Shown: positions 15,609-24,046, numbered from the stretch's first letter. The stretch: DNA of 43,775 bases from Pseudomonadota bacterium (GCA_023423415.1 JAFAFP010000023.1:1-43775), one strand, 5' to 3'. Program-made: numbers and translations. The notes: a model not told the origin generated them from the sequence alone.

Positions 15609-17066
15609 TCAATTGAAACGCAGTGCGGCGCTGGGCAATGTTCCTGCGGTTTCTATCAGCGACGACCGCTCGCTTGGCTGTGCTGTCTTCGGCGCGAGCG
15701 TTGACGAGCCGGTCAGCGCCGTGAGGAAACGGCCCGGCCAGTCCTGGATGTCGTTGGCGGCAATGATTTTATAGAGTGCCTCAAACCGGGCGCGCCGTTC
15801 CTCGTACGGCATCGACAAGGCGCGGTGGATCGCGGATGCGACAGCCTCGGAGTCGTACGGATTGACCAGCAGGGCTGGCCGGCATTCCACGGCCGCGCCG
15901 GCGAACCGCGAGAGAATGAGAACCCCCGGATCCTCCGGGTCCTGCGCGGCGACATATTCCTTGGCGACCAAATTCATGCCATCGCGTAACGGCGTGACAA
16001 GTGCCGCGCGCGAACTGCGATAGAGACCGGCCAGCGCCGTGCGGCTATGGGCTTTGTTCACATAGCGCACCGGCGTCCACGACGCTTCGCCGTAAGTCCC
16101 GTTCACGCGGCCGACGATCGTCGAAACGTTTCGCTCCATTTCCATGTACTCGGGAATGGAGGAACGGCTCTTCGGTGTGATCTGAAGGTACGTGACGTTG
16201 TTGCGCCACTCGGCATGATTTTCGAGAAATCGTTCGAACGCAGCAATGCGGTGTTCGATGCCTTTGGAGTAATCCAGCCGATCGACGCCGATGATCATCG
16301 CGCGGCCAGAGAGTGAAGCAAGAACGCCGCTGACGAACGATGATTTGATGGCGCGGCGCGCCGTTTTGGCGAAGTTTTCGGTTTCAACGCCAACCGGAAA
16401 ATCACCGATGCGGACGGTTCGTTCGCCGGTGTCGTAGCCGTCATTGCGATTGCCCGGAAACTTGCACTCGTTCTCGACGTAGCGCGCGAAATTGGCTGCA
16501 TCGATTTCAGTCTGGAATCCGACGAGATCATAGTGACAGAGCGCAGAAATGATCCGTTCGTGATGCGGCAGGCCGGTGATGATCTCGACCGGCGGGAATG
16601 GCGTGTGCAGGAAGAAACCGATGCGGTTTTTGTGACCGCGTTCCCGTAAAGCCTTTGCAAGAACAAGGAAATGATAATCGTGAACCCAGATGACGTCGTC
16701 CGGTTTCAGAATTTTGTCGAGCTCGTCGGCAAAATGCTCGTTGACCTTCATATAACCTGACAGATCCTGACGCGAAAATTCCGCCAGATCGAGACGATAG
16801 TGCAGGATTGGCCACAACACGCGATTGGCGAAGCCGTAGTAATATTCCTCGTAGGCTTCCTTCGGCAGGTCGGCGAGAACGAAGGAGATGCGGTCGCTTT
16901 CGATGGTGCGCGTTTCCAGCGTCTTGACGGTGACCCGCCCGCTCCAGCCGAACCAGACGCCGGGGTTGCGCTTGAGCGCGGCCATGACCGCGACTTCAAG
17001 GCCGCCTGCACGGGTGCCTGATTTCGGCGCCGAAACGCGATTCGAAACAACGACTAGCCGCGCCAA
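15609..17066 (-). CDS. otsA: Trehalose-6-phosphate synthase
   Basis: 485-aa GT20 retaining glycosyltransferase. It joins the glucose of UDP-glucose (or another NDP-glucose) to glucose-6-phosphate, giving trehalose-6-phosphate. Family segments are the N-terminal RLVVVSNRVSAPKSGTRAGGL, WVHDYHFLVLAKALRERG, GVDRLDYSKGIEHR with the phosphate/UDP-binding Arg and Lys, and RDGMNLVAKEYVAAQ. It starts with TTG at 17066, inside the end of the GH15 gene (13-nt overlap), with GGGAGG about eight bases upstream. Synthase and phosphatase (otsB) frame the GH15 gene in one operon. The product is a cytoplasmic compatible solute. Confidence 0.95.
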   Translation of the reverse strand: MARLVVVSNRVSAPKSGTRAGGLEVAVMAALKRNPGVWFGWSGRVTVKTLETRTIESDRISFVLADLPKEAYEEYYYGFANRVLWPILHYRLDLAEFSRQDLSGYMKVNEHFADELDKILKPDDVIWVHDYHFLVLAKALRERGHKNRIGFFLHTPFPPVEIITGLPHHERIISALCHYDLVGFQTEIDAANFARYVENECKFPGNRNDGYDTGERTVRIGDFPVGVETENFAKTARRAIKSSFVSGVLASLSGRAMIIGVDRLDYSKGIEHRIAAFERFLENHAEWRNNVTYLQITPKSRSSIPEYMEMERNVSTIVGRVNGTYGEASWTPVRYVNKAHSRTALAGLYRSSRAALVTPLRDGMNLVAKEYVAAQDPEDPGVLILSRFAGAAVECRPALLVNPYDSEAVASAIHRALSMPYEERRARFEALYKIIAANDIQDWPGRFLTALTGSSTLAPKTAQPSERSSLIETAGTLPSAALRFN

Positions 17067-18844
17067 TAGCGATCCTCCCAGCTTCGCGACAAACGCATCG
17101 CAGTTAAAATCAAACCCGCCATTGAATAGGTCTGCGGAAAATTACCCCACAACTCGCCAGTCTGCATGTTGATGTGCTCCGCCAGCAACCCGTAGCGATT
17201 GCGGTACTGCAAGGCATCGACGAACAGATCGCGCGCTTCCTGCTTCCGCCCGAGCGACCACCAGGCATCGATCAGCCAGAAGCGACAGATCAGAAATTCA
17301 CCTTCGGGCACGCCGAAGTCGTCCGGGCTGGCATAACGCATAACGTGCTTGCCGCGCAGAAGTTCGCGTTCCATCGCTGCAACAGTCGAGACGAACCGCG
17401 GGTCGTCCGCCTCGACGGCGCCGAGTTCATGTAACAGCAGTACGCTGGCATCGAGATCCTCGGAGCCGAATGCCGCAGTAAAGGCGCCGCGTTTTTCATT
17501 CCACGCTTTGTCCAGCAGCGTCGCATGAAGACGTTCGGCGACATCGTTCCAGTAATTGGCGCGTTCGACAAAGCCGAGTTGCTGCGCAATTGCGGCAAGC
17601 CGATTGCAGCCGGCCCAGCACATCGCGACCGAATGCGTATGGATGCGCTGGCGGCCGCGATATTCCCAGATGCCGGCGTCGGGCGTGAGTGCGAGGCGAT
17701 CGGCCTTGCGCCCGAGAATTTCAAGAAGCTTGAATAGCGACTCGTCCCCCATCTGCGGCAAGCGACGATCGAAGTACATCGGCATGGCAGCGAGAATGAT
17801 GCTGCCATAAGTGTCGTGCTGCGACTGAATCGATGCGGCATTGCCGACGCGGACCGGACCGTCGCCGCGAAAGCCGGCGAGGTCGCGCGCGATATGTTCG
17901 TCCATTGGATCGGCCTGCACCACACTATAGACCGGACGAATGGATTCCGCCTCTTCCGAAACGAGGTTGATGATGTAGTGGATGAAGTCTTCCATCGTGC
18001 CGGTGGCGCCCAGGCGGTTCAGCGCCTTCACCACGAAATAGGCGTCGCGCAGCCAGCAAAATCGATAGTCCCAGTTGCGCTGCGAATGCGGCGTTTCCGG
18101 AATCGATGTCGTGTGGGCGGCGATGATGCCGCCGGTCTCCTCGAAGTTTGATAATTTCAGTGTGATGGCGGAGCGCACCATCGCATCCTGCCAATCGTAG
18201 GACAGATTCAGCCTGCGTACCCATTCGCGCCAATAGTCACGGGTCTTGTCGAGGAAATCGCGGCAGGTGGGAGCGAGCGCCGAGGGGAATGGCTCGTCGG
18301 CGCCGAACACCATGTGCAGAGGCCGTGTCACAACGAACGAAGCCTCTCGCTCGATATAGGAGAGCGGAGCGTCGGTGCTGAGACGCAATTGAGTGTCGCC
18401 GCCCCAGTAACGAATGTGATTGCTGCCGATCGTGTGATTGGTGATGGGATGACCGTAATCATAGGTCGGCCGGAAGCGGATCGTGATGCGCGGCAATCCG
18501 GCGATCGGTTCAATAATCCGCACGAGTTGGGGTGCGCGATAGATGCGATCGAAATTGCGAAAACGCGGCGCGAAGTCGGTGATGCGGACGGCGTTGCCTT
18601 TGTCGTCGGTAAGTTCGGTGACCACCACCGGCGTGTTGCGCAGATAGTCGGATTTGATGTTGACCATGCCATCGAGCACGATATCGGTAAAACCCTTCTC
18701 CTCGTCGCCGGCGAGAAGACGGGAGAAAACCGGATTGCTGTCGAACCGGGGAAAGCACCACCAGGTGATGCGCGAGCCCGGTTCGACCAGAGCTGCCGTG
18801 CGCCCGTTGCCGATAAGCGCAAGATCAAGCCCGTAATCCGTCAT
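17054..18844 (-). CDS. Glycoside hydrolase family 15 protein (glucoamylase/trehalase-like)
   Basis: 596-aa GH15 enzyme. The N-terminal beta-rich part (residues about 1-220, starting YGLDLALIGNGRTAALVEPGSRITWWCFPRFDS) is followed by an (alpha/alpha)6 barrel with the hallmark NWDYRFCWLRDAYFVVKAL, the segment GIWEYRGRQRIHTHSVAMCWAG and the late PEGEFLICRFWLIDAWW. GH15 members include glucoamylases and true trehalases, and the sequence alone does not decide between them. No signal peptide is seen, so it is probably cytoplasmic. Its ATG overlaps the otsB stop (ATGA) with GGAGGAACG upstream, and otsA starts inside its end. This tight coupling makes trehalose or an alpha-glucan the likely substrate. 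Confidence 0.9.
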   Translation of the reverse strand: MTDYGLDLALIGNGRTAALVEPGSRITWWCFPRFDSNPVFSRLLAGDEEKGFTDIVLDGMVNIKSDYLRNTPVVVTELTDDKGNAVRITDFAPRFRNFDRIYRAPQLVRIIEPIAGLPRITIRFRPTYDYGHPITNHTIGSNHIRYWGGDTQLRLSTDAPLSYIEREASFVVTRPLHMVFGADEPFPSALAPTCRDFLDKTRDYWREWVRRLNLSYDWQDAMVRSAITLKLSNFEETGGIIAAHTTSIPETPHSQRNWDYRFCWLRDAYFVVKALNRLGATGTMEDFIHYIINLVSEEAESIRPVYSVVQADPMDEHIARDLAGFRGDGPVRVGNAASIQSQHDTYGSIILAAMPMYFDRRLPQMGDESLFKLLEILGRKADRLALTPDAGIWEYRGRQRIHTHSVAMCWAGCNRLAAIAQQLGFVERANYWNDVAERLHATLLDKAWNEKRGAFTAAFGSEDLDASVLLLHELGAVEADDPRFVSTVAAMERELLRGKHVMRYASPDDFGVPEGEFLICRFWLIDAWWSLGRKQEARDLFVDALQYRNRYGLLAEHINMQTGELWGNFPQTYSMAGLILTAMRLSRSWEDRYWRG

Positions 18845-19710
18845 CGTTCCTCCACCTGTTCAAGTTCGGCCAGACGCTGGAGCCACAGCCGAACATCCTG
18901 CGGACCGTCGAAATCGAATGTCGCTCCGGGCACGATGCCGCCGACCGAGAAACCGATGCCATCGAATTCCGGCAATGCCGCGAAGGCCGCATTGTCGGTG
19001 ATGTCGTCGCCGATGAAGATCGGCCGGCGGCCCTTGAATGTTTCGTCCGCCATCATTTCACGCAGGCCCGTGCCCTTGTCGTAACCGCCTGCCTTGATCT
19101 CGACGACCAGTTTCCCCGGCAGCACTTCCAGCGAGTCGCAGCGCTCGTTCTTGCAGATCGCAACGACGCTCTTCATGATCTCGCCGCCATATTCCGGCGC
19201 TTGCCGGTAATGGATGGCAAGCGAATAGCCCTTGTCCTCGATGATAATGCCTTTGCCGATCTGACCGATCTCCGCAAAATCGGCCCGCAGCTCTTCGTCG
19301 AGCGTCGCGATATGACTGCGCTGGATCTTGGCCTGGGGTTCGAAGCGGATCTCCGCACCGTGACCGCCGACGGCGGGCAGTCGCAGCGGGTCGAAAATGC
19401 GATCGAGTTCCGCGATCGGCCGGCCGCTGATGAAGGCGATGGCGCCGTCAAGCCGCAACCATAGCCGGTAGAGCGCATCGCGCAAACGCGATGGAACATT
19501 CACCTCCAGCGGCGTCGGCGCGATATCGAGCAGTGTTCCGTCAACATCGAGGAAGATGGCCGTTCGATCGAGATCGAATTTCAGGCTCTCAGGTGGCAGG
19601 CGTTGGCGCGTCCCAGCAGACGGTGAGGTCGCCGGATCGCGGCTTTCGGTTTCCGCCGGAGTGGTTTTGGCGAGTGATTCAGGCATCGGGTTGCGCTGCA
19701 GAATAACCAT
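18841..19710 (-). CDS. otsB: Trehalose-6-phosphate phosphatase
   Basis: 289-aa HAD-superfamily phosphatase that releases trehalose from trehalose-6-phosphate. HAD motif I is FLDVDGTLLDIAP (nucleophile and acid Asp of DxDGT), motif II includes AFISGRPIAELD, the late motif is IFIGDDITDNAAF, and the GGHGAEI cap segment is typical of OtsB. The first 40 or so residues are poorly conserved, so ATG 19710 or ATG 19686 (MPESLAK) is possible; neither has a clear Shine-Dalgarno. First gene of the operon otsB-GH15-otsA-ASRT. A perfect 7-bp hairpin abuts the upstream ATG. Confidence 0.93.
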   Translation of the reverse strand: MVILQRNPMPESLAKTTPAETESRDPATSPSAGTRQRLPPESLKFDLDRTAIFLDVDGTLLDIAPTPLEVNVPSRLRDALYRLWLRLDGAIAFISGRPIAELDRIFDPLRLPAVGGHGAEIRFEPQAKIQRSHIATLDEELRADFAEIGQIGKGIIIEDKGYSLAIHYRQAPEYGGEIMKSVVAICKNERCDSLEVLPGKLVVEIKAGGYDKGTGLREMMADETFKGRRPIFIGDDITDNAAFAALPEFDGIGFSVGGIVPGATFDFDGPQDVRLWLQRLAELEQVEER

Positions 19711-19727
19711 GCCGGACTGCGTCCGGC
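19711..19727 (-). promoter_or_regulatory. Hairpin abutting the otsB start codon
   Basis: GCCGGAC (19711-19717), loop TGC, GTCCGGC (19721-19727): a perfect 7-bp stem immediately upstream of ATG 19710, where the ribosome-binding site should be. It might limit translation from that ATG, or indicate that the downstream ATG 19686 is used. Confidence 0.4.
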
Positions 19728-20003
19728 TTCACACGCGAACAAGGCGGACAATCGTGACGGAACGACAGCAGAAGACATAGGTGGGGATGGGAGGGCGTGC
19801 AGTGGAGTCGCACCGCTGCTTCGCTGGGGAAAAAGACAAAATATCGAGAAGTCATTCAGCGTCTTTCGGCGAAGGTAATTTCCTATGGGGCGCGGCCGAA
19901 GCGCGCGGGCGTGGTCAGAGTGCAACGCAGCAAGCGGACCAAAGTTCCATTCACCGTATGGGCCGATGTGGCGATGCCGGCGGCGTCACGTTATTGGCTC
20001 CCG
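19728..20003. other. Noncoding stretch between the trehalose and Gfo/Idh operons
   Basis: The divergent intergenic region spans 19711-20114 (404 bp). This part shows no credible gene: short ORFs here lack ribosome-binding sites and recognisable protein features. It should carry the otsB promoter, but no consensus -35/-10 pair stands out. The right-hand part holds a direct repeat and a palindrome, listed separately. Confidence 0.5.
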
Positions 20004-20036
20004 AGAGGCCCTTTGCATTCCAAGAGACCCTTTGCA
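20004..20036 (+). repeat. Tandem direct repeat upstream of the Gfo/Idh operon
   Basis: AGAGGCCCTTTGCA (20004-20017) and AGAGACCCTTTGCA (20023-20036) match at 13 of 14 positions with start-to-start spacing of 19 bp, about two helical turns. They lie 18 bp before the palindrome at 20054-20073. They may be paired activator sites or promoter parts. Confidence 0.5.
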
Positions 20037-20053
20037 GCGCGCCCTTTTTCGTG

Positions 20054-20073
20054 TTTTAACTAGATAGTTAAAA
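20054..20073. promoter_or_regulatory. Perfect 20-bp palindromic operator of the Gfo/Idh-DUF993 operon
   Basis: TTTTAACTA (20054-20062), centre GA, TAGTTAAAA (20065-20073): a perfect 9-bp inverted repeat, AT-rich in a GC-rich region, ending 41 bp before the first ATG. This is a typical site for a dimeric repressor (GntR, LacI, MarR or TetR class). No such regulator gene is adjacent, so it would be encoded elsewhere. Confidence 0.65.
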
Positions 20074-20114
20074 GATAATGCCCGAACCCTTCCGGGCAGG
20101 GGAGGAGCTACCGA

Positions 20115-21266
20115 ATGGCGGTCAAGCGTCTTGGCATCATCATGCACGGCGTCACCGGACGCATGGGCATGAACCAGCATCTGATCCGGTCGATTCTGGC
20201 GATTCGCGATTCTGGCGGCGTGGCTTTGGCGGACGGTACACGCGTGATGCCCGATCCCATCCTTGTCGGCCGCAACCCCGACAAGATCAGCGCGCTTGCG
20301 CAGCAGTATGGCGTCGCCCGCTGGGCCACCGATCTCGACAAGGCGCTGCTCAATCCCGAAGACGAGGTTTTCTTTGATGCGGGCACGACTCAGATGCGGC
20401 CCGAACTGCTGGAAAAAGCCATCAAGGCGGGCAAACACGTCTATTGCGAGAAGCCGATCGCGACCGATCTCGCCTCAGCGATGAAGATCAGCAAGCTCGC
20501 CAAGGAATCCGGGCTGAAGAACGGCGTGGTGCAGGACAAGCTGTTCCTGCCTGGTCTGCTGAAGCTGAAGATGCTGCGCGATTCCGGTTTCTTCGGCCGC
20601 ATGGTCTCAGTGCGGGGTGAATTCGGCTACTGGGTGTTCGAAGGCGACTGGCAGCCGGCGCAGCGTCCATCCTGGAATTATCGTACGGAAGACGGCGGCG
20701 GCATCATCCTCGATATGGTTTGTCACTGGCGTTATGTGCTCGACAACCTGTTCGGCGAAGTGAAGAGCGTGTCCTGCCTTGGCGCGACGCATATTCCCGC
20801 GCGCTGGGACGAAAACGATAAAAAATACACTGCCACCGCCGATGATGCCGCTTACGCGACCTTCGAACTGGAGGGCGGTGTGATCGCGCATATCAACATG
20901 TCCTGGGTGACGCGCGTCTATCGCGACGATCTCGTTACCTTCCAGGTCGATGGCGTGAATGGTTCTGCGGTCGCCGGTCTCACCGATTGCGTAATCCAGC
21001 CGCGTCAGGGCACGCCACGGCCGGTCTGGAATCCGGATGTGAAGCAAGCGATCGATTTCTACAATACCTGGCAGCCGGTGCCGGACAATCAGGTCTATGA
21101 CAACGGCTTCAAGGTGCAGTGGGAAATGTTCATTCGCCACGTCGTCGAGGATGCGCCGTATCAATACACGCTGCTGGAAGGCGCAAAGGGTGTTCAGCTT
21201 GTCGAATGCGCCTTGCAGAGCTGGAAGGAACGCCGCTTCGTCGATGTGCCGAAGCTGAGTTTTTAA
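20115..21266 (+). CDS. Gfo/Idh/MocA-family NAD(P)-dependent oxidoreductase
   Basis: 383-aa sugar or cyclitol dehydrogenase-like protein. The N-terminal Rossmann domain carries a nucleotide-binding stretch IIMHGVTGRMGMNQH and the family EKP motif (YCEKPIATD), whose lysine usually takes part in catalysis. The C-terminal alpha/beta domain includes GGGIILDMVCHWRYVLDNLFG with the catalytic-site histidine. The substrate is unknown: members oxidise myo-inositol, glucose, glucose-fructose, 1,5-anhydro sugars and others. The start ATG 20115 follows GGGGAGGAG. It opens a three-gene operon with a DUF993 protein and a TIM-barrel isomerase, behind a 20-bp palindrome. Confidence 0.88.
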   Translation: MAVKRLGIIMHGVTGRMGMNQHLIRSILAIRDSGGVALADGTRVMPDPILVGRNPDKISALAQQYGVARWATDLDKALLNPEDEVFFDAGTTQMRPELLEKAIKAGKHVYCEKPIATDLASAMKISKLAKESGLKNGVVQDKLFLPGLLKLKMLRDSGFFGRMVSVRGEFGYWVFEGDWQPAQRPSWNYRTEDGGGIILDMVCHWRYVLDNLFGEVKSVSCLGATHIPARWDENDKKYTATADDAAYATFELEGGVIAHINMSWVTRVYRDDLVTFQVDGVNGSAVAGLTDCVIQPRQGTPRPVWNPDVKQAIDFYNTWQPVPDNQVYDNGFKVQWEMFIRHVVEDAPYQYTLLEGAKGVQLVECALQSWKERRFVDVPKLSF

Positions 21267-21273
21267 TCGATTG

Positions 21274-21387
21274 GTCATTCCGGAGCGCGAACGCAGTTCA
21301 CGAACCCGGAATTCATTCAAGGTGAACGTGTATCTGGAATCCGGGTTCGCTCGCCTTCGCTGCGCTTCGGCATGCACCTCGGAATGA
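21274..21387. repeat. REP/MITE-like palindromic intergenic element, copy 2
   Basis: Starts GTCATTCCGGAGCGCG (21274-21289) and ends CGGAATGA (21380-21387), complementary over eight bases. A nested inverted repeat CGAACCCGGAATTC / GAATCCGGGTTCG lies inside. It shares the GTCATT...GGAATGA ends, CCGGAATTCA and GGGTTCG motifs with the element at 162-269. It sits inside the operon, between the Gfo/Idh and DUF993 genes, and ends just before the DUF993 RBS. Confidence 0.6.
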
Positions 21388-21398
21388 TGGAGGATCAT

Positions 21399-22589
21399 AT
21401 GAACCGCTATGAACGTCCGCGCGCCGGTTTGACGATCGCGCTGCCGCGTGCCGATCGCAGCATCGAACAATTCGCAGTGTCAGCCCCGGCCGACTTCCCG
21501 CAAAAGGTCAATACGCCGCTCAACCGCATTGCGTTCGGGGCGGCACATGTGGTGGTCGACCCGTTGGCCGATTGCGATCCATGGCTTGACGCTGCTGTGG
21601 ACTGGGATCGCACCATTGCCTTCCGCGAACATCTGTGGGATCTCGGCCTCGGCGTCGCCGAAGCGATGGACACCGCGCAACGCGGCATGGGGATGAGCTG
21701 GCCGCAGTCATTGGAGTTGATCCGCCGCTCGGTCGCGGCGGCGAAGCCGCGTAAGGGGTTGGTCTTCTCCGGCGCCGGCACCGATCAACTCGCGCCCGAG
21801 GATGCAAAGACCATCGATGACGTGATCCGGGCCTATGAGGAGCAGTTTGCGGCCATCGAGAGCTTTGGCGGCCGCATCATCCTGATGGCGTCGCGGGCGT
21901 TGGCGCGCGTCGCCAAATCAGGCGACGATTATCGCAAGGTTTATGGCCGCATCTTATCGCAGGCGAAGGAGCCGGTGATCATCCACTGGCTGGGCGACAT
22001 GTTCGATCCTGCGCTCGCGGGCTATTGGGGCGAAAAGAATCTTGATGCCGCGATGGATATTGCGGTCGAGATCATCAATGCGAATGCCGCGAAGATCGAT
22101 GGCGTGAAAATTTCCCTGCTCGACAAGGACAAGGAAATCGCGATGCGTCGCCGCCTCGTCAAAGGTGTGCGGATGTATACCGGCGATGACTTCAACTATG
22201 CTGAATTGATTGCGGGCGATGCGCAGGGCTATTCGGATGCGCTACTCGGCATTTTCGATGCGATTGCGCCGGCAGCCGCGGCGGCGCTGGAGGCCTTGTC
22301 CAAGAGTGATAGCCAGACGTTCCACGACATCTTCGGTCCGACCGTGCCGTTATCGCGTCACATCTTCCGCAGTCCCACACGCTTCTACAAGACCGGCGTG
22401 GTGTTCATGGCCTATCTCAACGGTCATCAGGATCATTTCACCATGGTGGGCGGGCAGGAGAGCACGCGTTCGACCTTGCATCTCGCGGAGATTTTCCGGC
22501 TCGCCGATACGGCCGGGTTGCTGCGTGATCCGAATCTTGCCGTCACACGCATGCGGGCCGTACTGGCCGTACGGGGCATCGGCGTTTGA
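21399..22589 (+). CDS. DUF993 family protein (dihydrodipicolinate synthase-like aldolase)
   Basis: 396-aa protein of DUF993, a poorly characterised family annotated as dihydrodipicolinate-synthase-like. It is probably a TIM-barrel class I aldolase or lyase. KIDGVKISLLDK places a candidate Schiff-base lysine at Lys237, in the position expected from DHDPS (a 'G-[IVL]-K' strand). Other conserved-looking parts are LVFSGAGTDQLAPED and VIIHWLGDMFDPALAGYWG. The start ATG 21399 has GGAGG five bases upstream; the earlier ATG 21372 lies in the repeat element. The isomerase gene overlaps its stop (TGATG). It likely cleaves or dehydrates an oxidised sugar made by the upstream dehydrogenase (inference). 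Confidence 0.82.
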   Translation: MNRYERPRAGLTIALPRADRSIEQFAVSAPADFPQKVNTPLNRIAFGAAHVVVDPLADCDPWLDAAVDWDRTIAFREHLWDLGLGVAEAMDTAQRGMGMSWPQSLELIRRSVAAAKPRKGLVFSGAGTDQLAPEDAKTIDDVIRAYEEQFAAIESFGGRIILMASRALARVAKSGDDYRKVYGRILSQAKEPVIIHWLGDMFDPALAGYWGEKNLDAAMDIAVEIINANAAKIDGVKISLLDKDKEIAMRRRLVKGVRMYTGDDFNYAELIAGDAQGYSDALLGIFDAIAPAAAAALEALSKSDSQTFHDIFGPTVPLSRHIFRSPTRFYKTGVVFMAYLNGHQDHFTMVGGQESTRSTLHLAEIFRLADTAGLLRDPNLAVTRMRAVLAVRGIGV

Positions 22590-23452
22590 TGCGCGATCTC
22601 TCGAGGGACCATCGCTGGCTCTCCATCAACACCGCGACGGTCCGTCAGCAGGCGGATTTTGTCGGTATTGTTGAAGCTTGCGCCAAGCGTAGCATCCGCG
22701 CGGTCTCGCCATGGCGCGATCAGGTGGCGCATGTGGGGCTCGATCGGGCGGTGAAGGCTGTGCGCGACGCCGGATTGCAATTGTCCGGCTATTGCCGCGG
22801 CGGCATGTTCACCAGCGATTCTGCGCACAAGCAAGAGGTGCTGGACGACAATAGGCGTGCGATCGATGAGGCCGCTGCGCTGGGTGCGCCGTGTTTGGTG
22901 CTGGTGGTCGGTGGGCTGCCACAATACTCGCGGCCGGGCTCTGTGCCCAGCAAGGACATCCGTGCCGCGCATGCGCAGGTTACCGATGTCATTGGCGAGA
23001 TGCTGGATTATGCGAAGACTGCTGGCATGTCGCTCGCCGTGGAGCCGCTGCATCCGATGTATGCGGCGGACCGCGCCTGCGTGAACACGCTGCGGCAGGC
23101 GCTGGATATCTGCGATGCGCTTGATCCAATGCGTTCAGGTGCGGTGGGTGTGGCGATCGATACTTTCCATGTCTGGTGGGATTCCGATGTGTGGAGTCAG
23201 ATTGATCGCGTCGGCAAGGAACGTCTGCTGGCGTTTCACGTCTGTGACTGGCTGGTGCCGATGAAAGATATGCTGCTCGACCGCGGTATGATGGGTGACG
23301 GTGTGATTGACATTCCGCAATATCGCGGCGCCGTGGAGGCGCAAGGCTATCAGGGCTTCATTGAAGTAGAGCTTCTGTCCAACGATTGGTGGTCTCGTCC
23401 GCTGGACGAAGTGTTGGACACTTGCATCACCCGATATCGAACAGTGGTGTAG
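22589..23452 (+). CDS. Sugar phosphate isomerase/epimerase-like TIM-barrel protein
   Basis: 287-aa protein of the xylose-isomerase-like / AP-endonuclease-2 fold. Members isomerise or epimerise (keto)sugars using a divalent metal. Metal-ligand strands are visible: SLAVEPLHP (Glu), GVAIDTFHVWWD (Asp, His), LAFHVCDW (His, Asp) and GFIEVELLS (Glu). ATG 22589 shares one base with the DUF993 stop (TGATG); a TTG one codon earlier is less likely. It completes the dehydrogenase/aldolase-like/isomerase set. No ABC transporter or kinase is next to it, so the uptake route is unknown. Confidence 0.85.
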   Translation: MRDLSRDHRWLSINTATVRQQADFVGIVEACAKRSIRAVSPWRDQVAHVGLDRAVKAVRDAGLQLSGYCRGGMFTSDSAHKQEVLDDNRRAIDEAAALGAPCLVLVVGGLPQYSRPGSVPSKDIRAAHAQVTDVIGEMLDYAKTAGMSLAVEPLHPMYAADRACVNTLRQALDICDALDPMRSGAVGVAIDTFHVWWDSDVWSQIDRVGKERLLAFHVCDWLVPMKDMLLDRGMMGDGVIDIPQYRGAVEAQGYQGFIEVELLSNDWWSRPLDEVLDTCITRYRTVV

Positions 23453-23475
23453 CCGGTCTCGCTCTTTATGCAGAT

Positions 23476-23685
23476 TTAATCTGGCGTAGCGCGTTCGCGA
23501 GGTAGCATCGGTTCGTCCGGTGCTGCGAGATCGGTGCGCTCGTCTTCGCCCGGACGCTCCGGACTTTGTTCGTATGTTTCGAGCGCCGGATCGTCATCCT
23601 TGACCGGTTGGATTTCGTTGCCCTTTCGCGCCGACCGGCCCCGATTGATTCTGGCTGGCGAGGGGCGCGGCTTTTGCTTTTCCAT
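23476..23685 (-). CDS. Small acidic hypothetical protein
   Basis: 69-aa ORF, divergent from the CsbD-like gene. It starts MEKQKPRPSPARINRGRSARKGNE and ends in an acidic, proline-rich, low-complexity tail (DDDPALETYEQSPERPGEDE). It looks intrinsically disordered and has no membrane segment or cysteine. I recognise no family. The RBS is weak (GAG about ten bases before the ATG). Its place in the 372-bp gap next to a stress protein and its plausible composition favour a real gene, but it may be spurious. Confidence 0.45.
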   Translation of the reverse strand: MEKQKPRPSPARINRGRSARKGNEIQPVKDDDPALETYEQSPERPGEDERTDLAAPDEPMLPRERATPD

Positions 23686-23824
23686 TGTGAGCACTCGCGT
23701 TTGGAGCCATGAAATAACGCGGGACACGGGTGCCCCGTTCCTGCTGGATCGTGGCCGGAACATTCTGTGCCGTGGTCTGTTGACCCTGCAGCAATCCCTT
23801 ATTCGAAACCTCGGAGGAACCAGG

Positions 23825-24028
23825 ATGGATTGGAATCGGGTGGAAGGAAACTGGAAGCAGGTGAAGGGCAAGATCAAAGAACAGTGGGGACGTCTGACCG
23901 ATGACGATCTCGACGTCATTAATGGTCGTCGCGAGCAGCTCGAAGGTAAGATTCAGGAGCGTTATGGGCTCGGGAAGGATGCGGTGAAGAAAGATATCGA
24001 CGATTGGTATGGCGCGCAGCGCTGGTAA
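23825..24028 (+). CDS. CsbD-like small stress protein
   Basis: 67-aa CsbD-family protein: MDWNRVEGNWKQVKGKIKEQ, then WGRLTDDDLDVINGRREQLEGKIQERYG and a C-terminal DIDDWYGAQRW. This tryptophan/lysine-rich, amphipathic helical pattern defines the family, whose members are induced in general stress but have no established biochemical role. ATG 23825 has a clear GGAGG eight bases upstream. In alphaproteobacteria many such genes belong to the EcfG general-stress regulon; I did not find a convincing EcfG promoter here. A terminator follows. Confidence 0.9.
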   Translation: MDWNRVEGNWKQVKGKIKEQWGRLTDDDLDVINGRREQLEGKIQERYGLGKDAVKKDIDDWYGAQRW

Positions 24029-24046
24029 ACAATTCGTCATGACTGC

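Noticed and set aside
20004..20036. Short repeats as a CRISPR array
   Set aside because: Only two units of 14 bp with a 5-bp gap and no cas genes; fits a regulatory direct repeat.
19797..20063. 88-aa plus-strand ORF in the gap before the Gfo/Idh operon
   Set aside because: No RBS, no recognisable features, and it runs over the direct repeat and palindrome that look regulatory.
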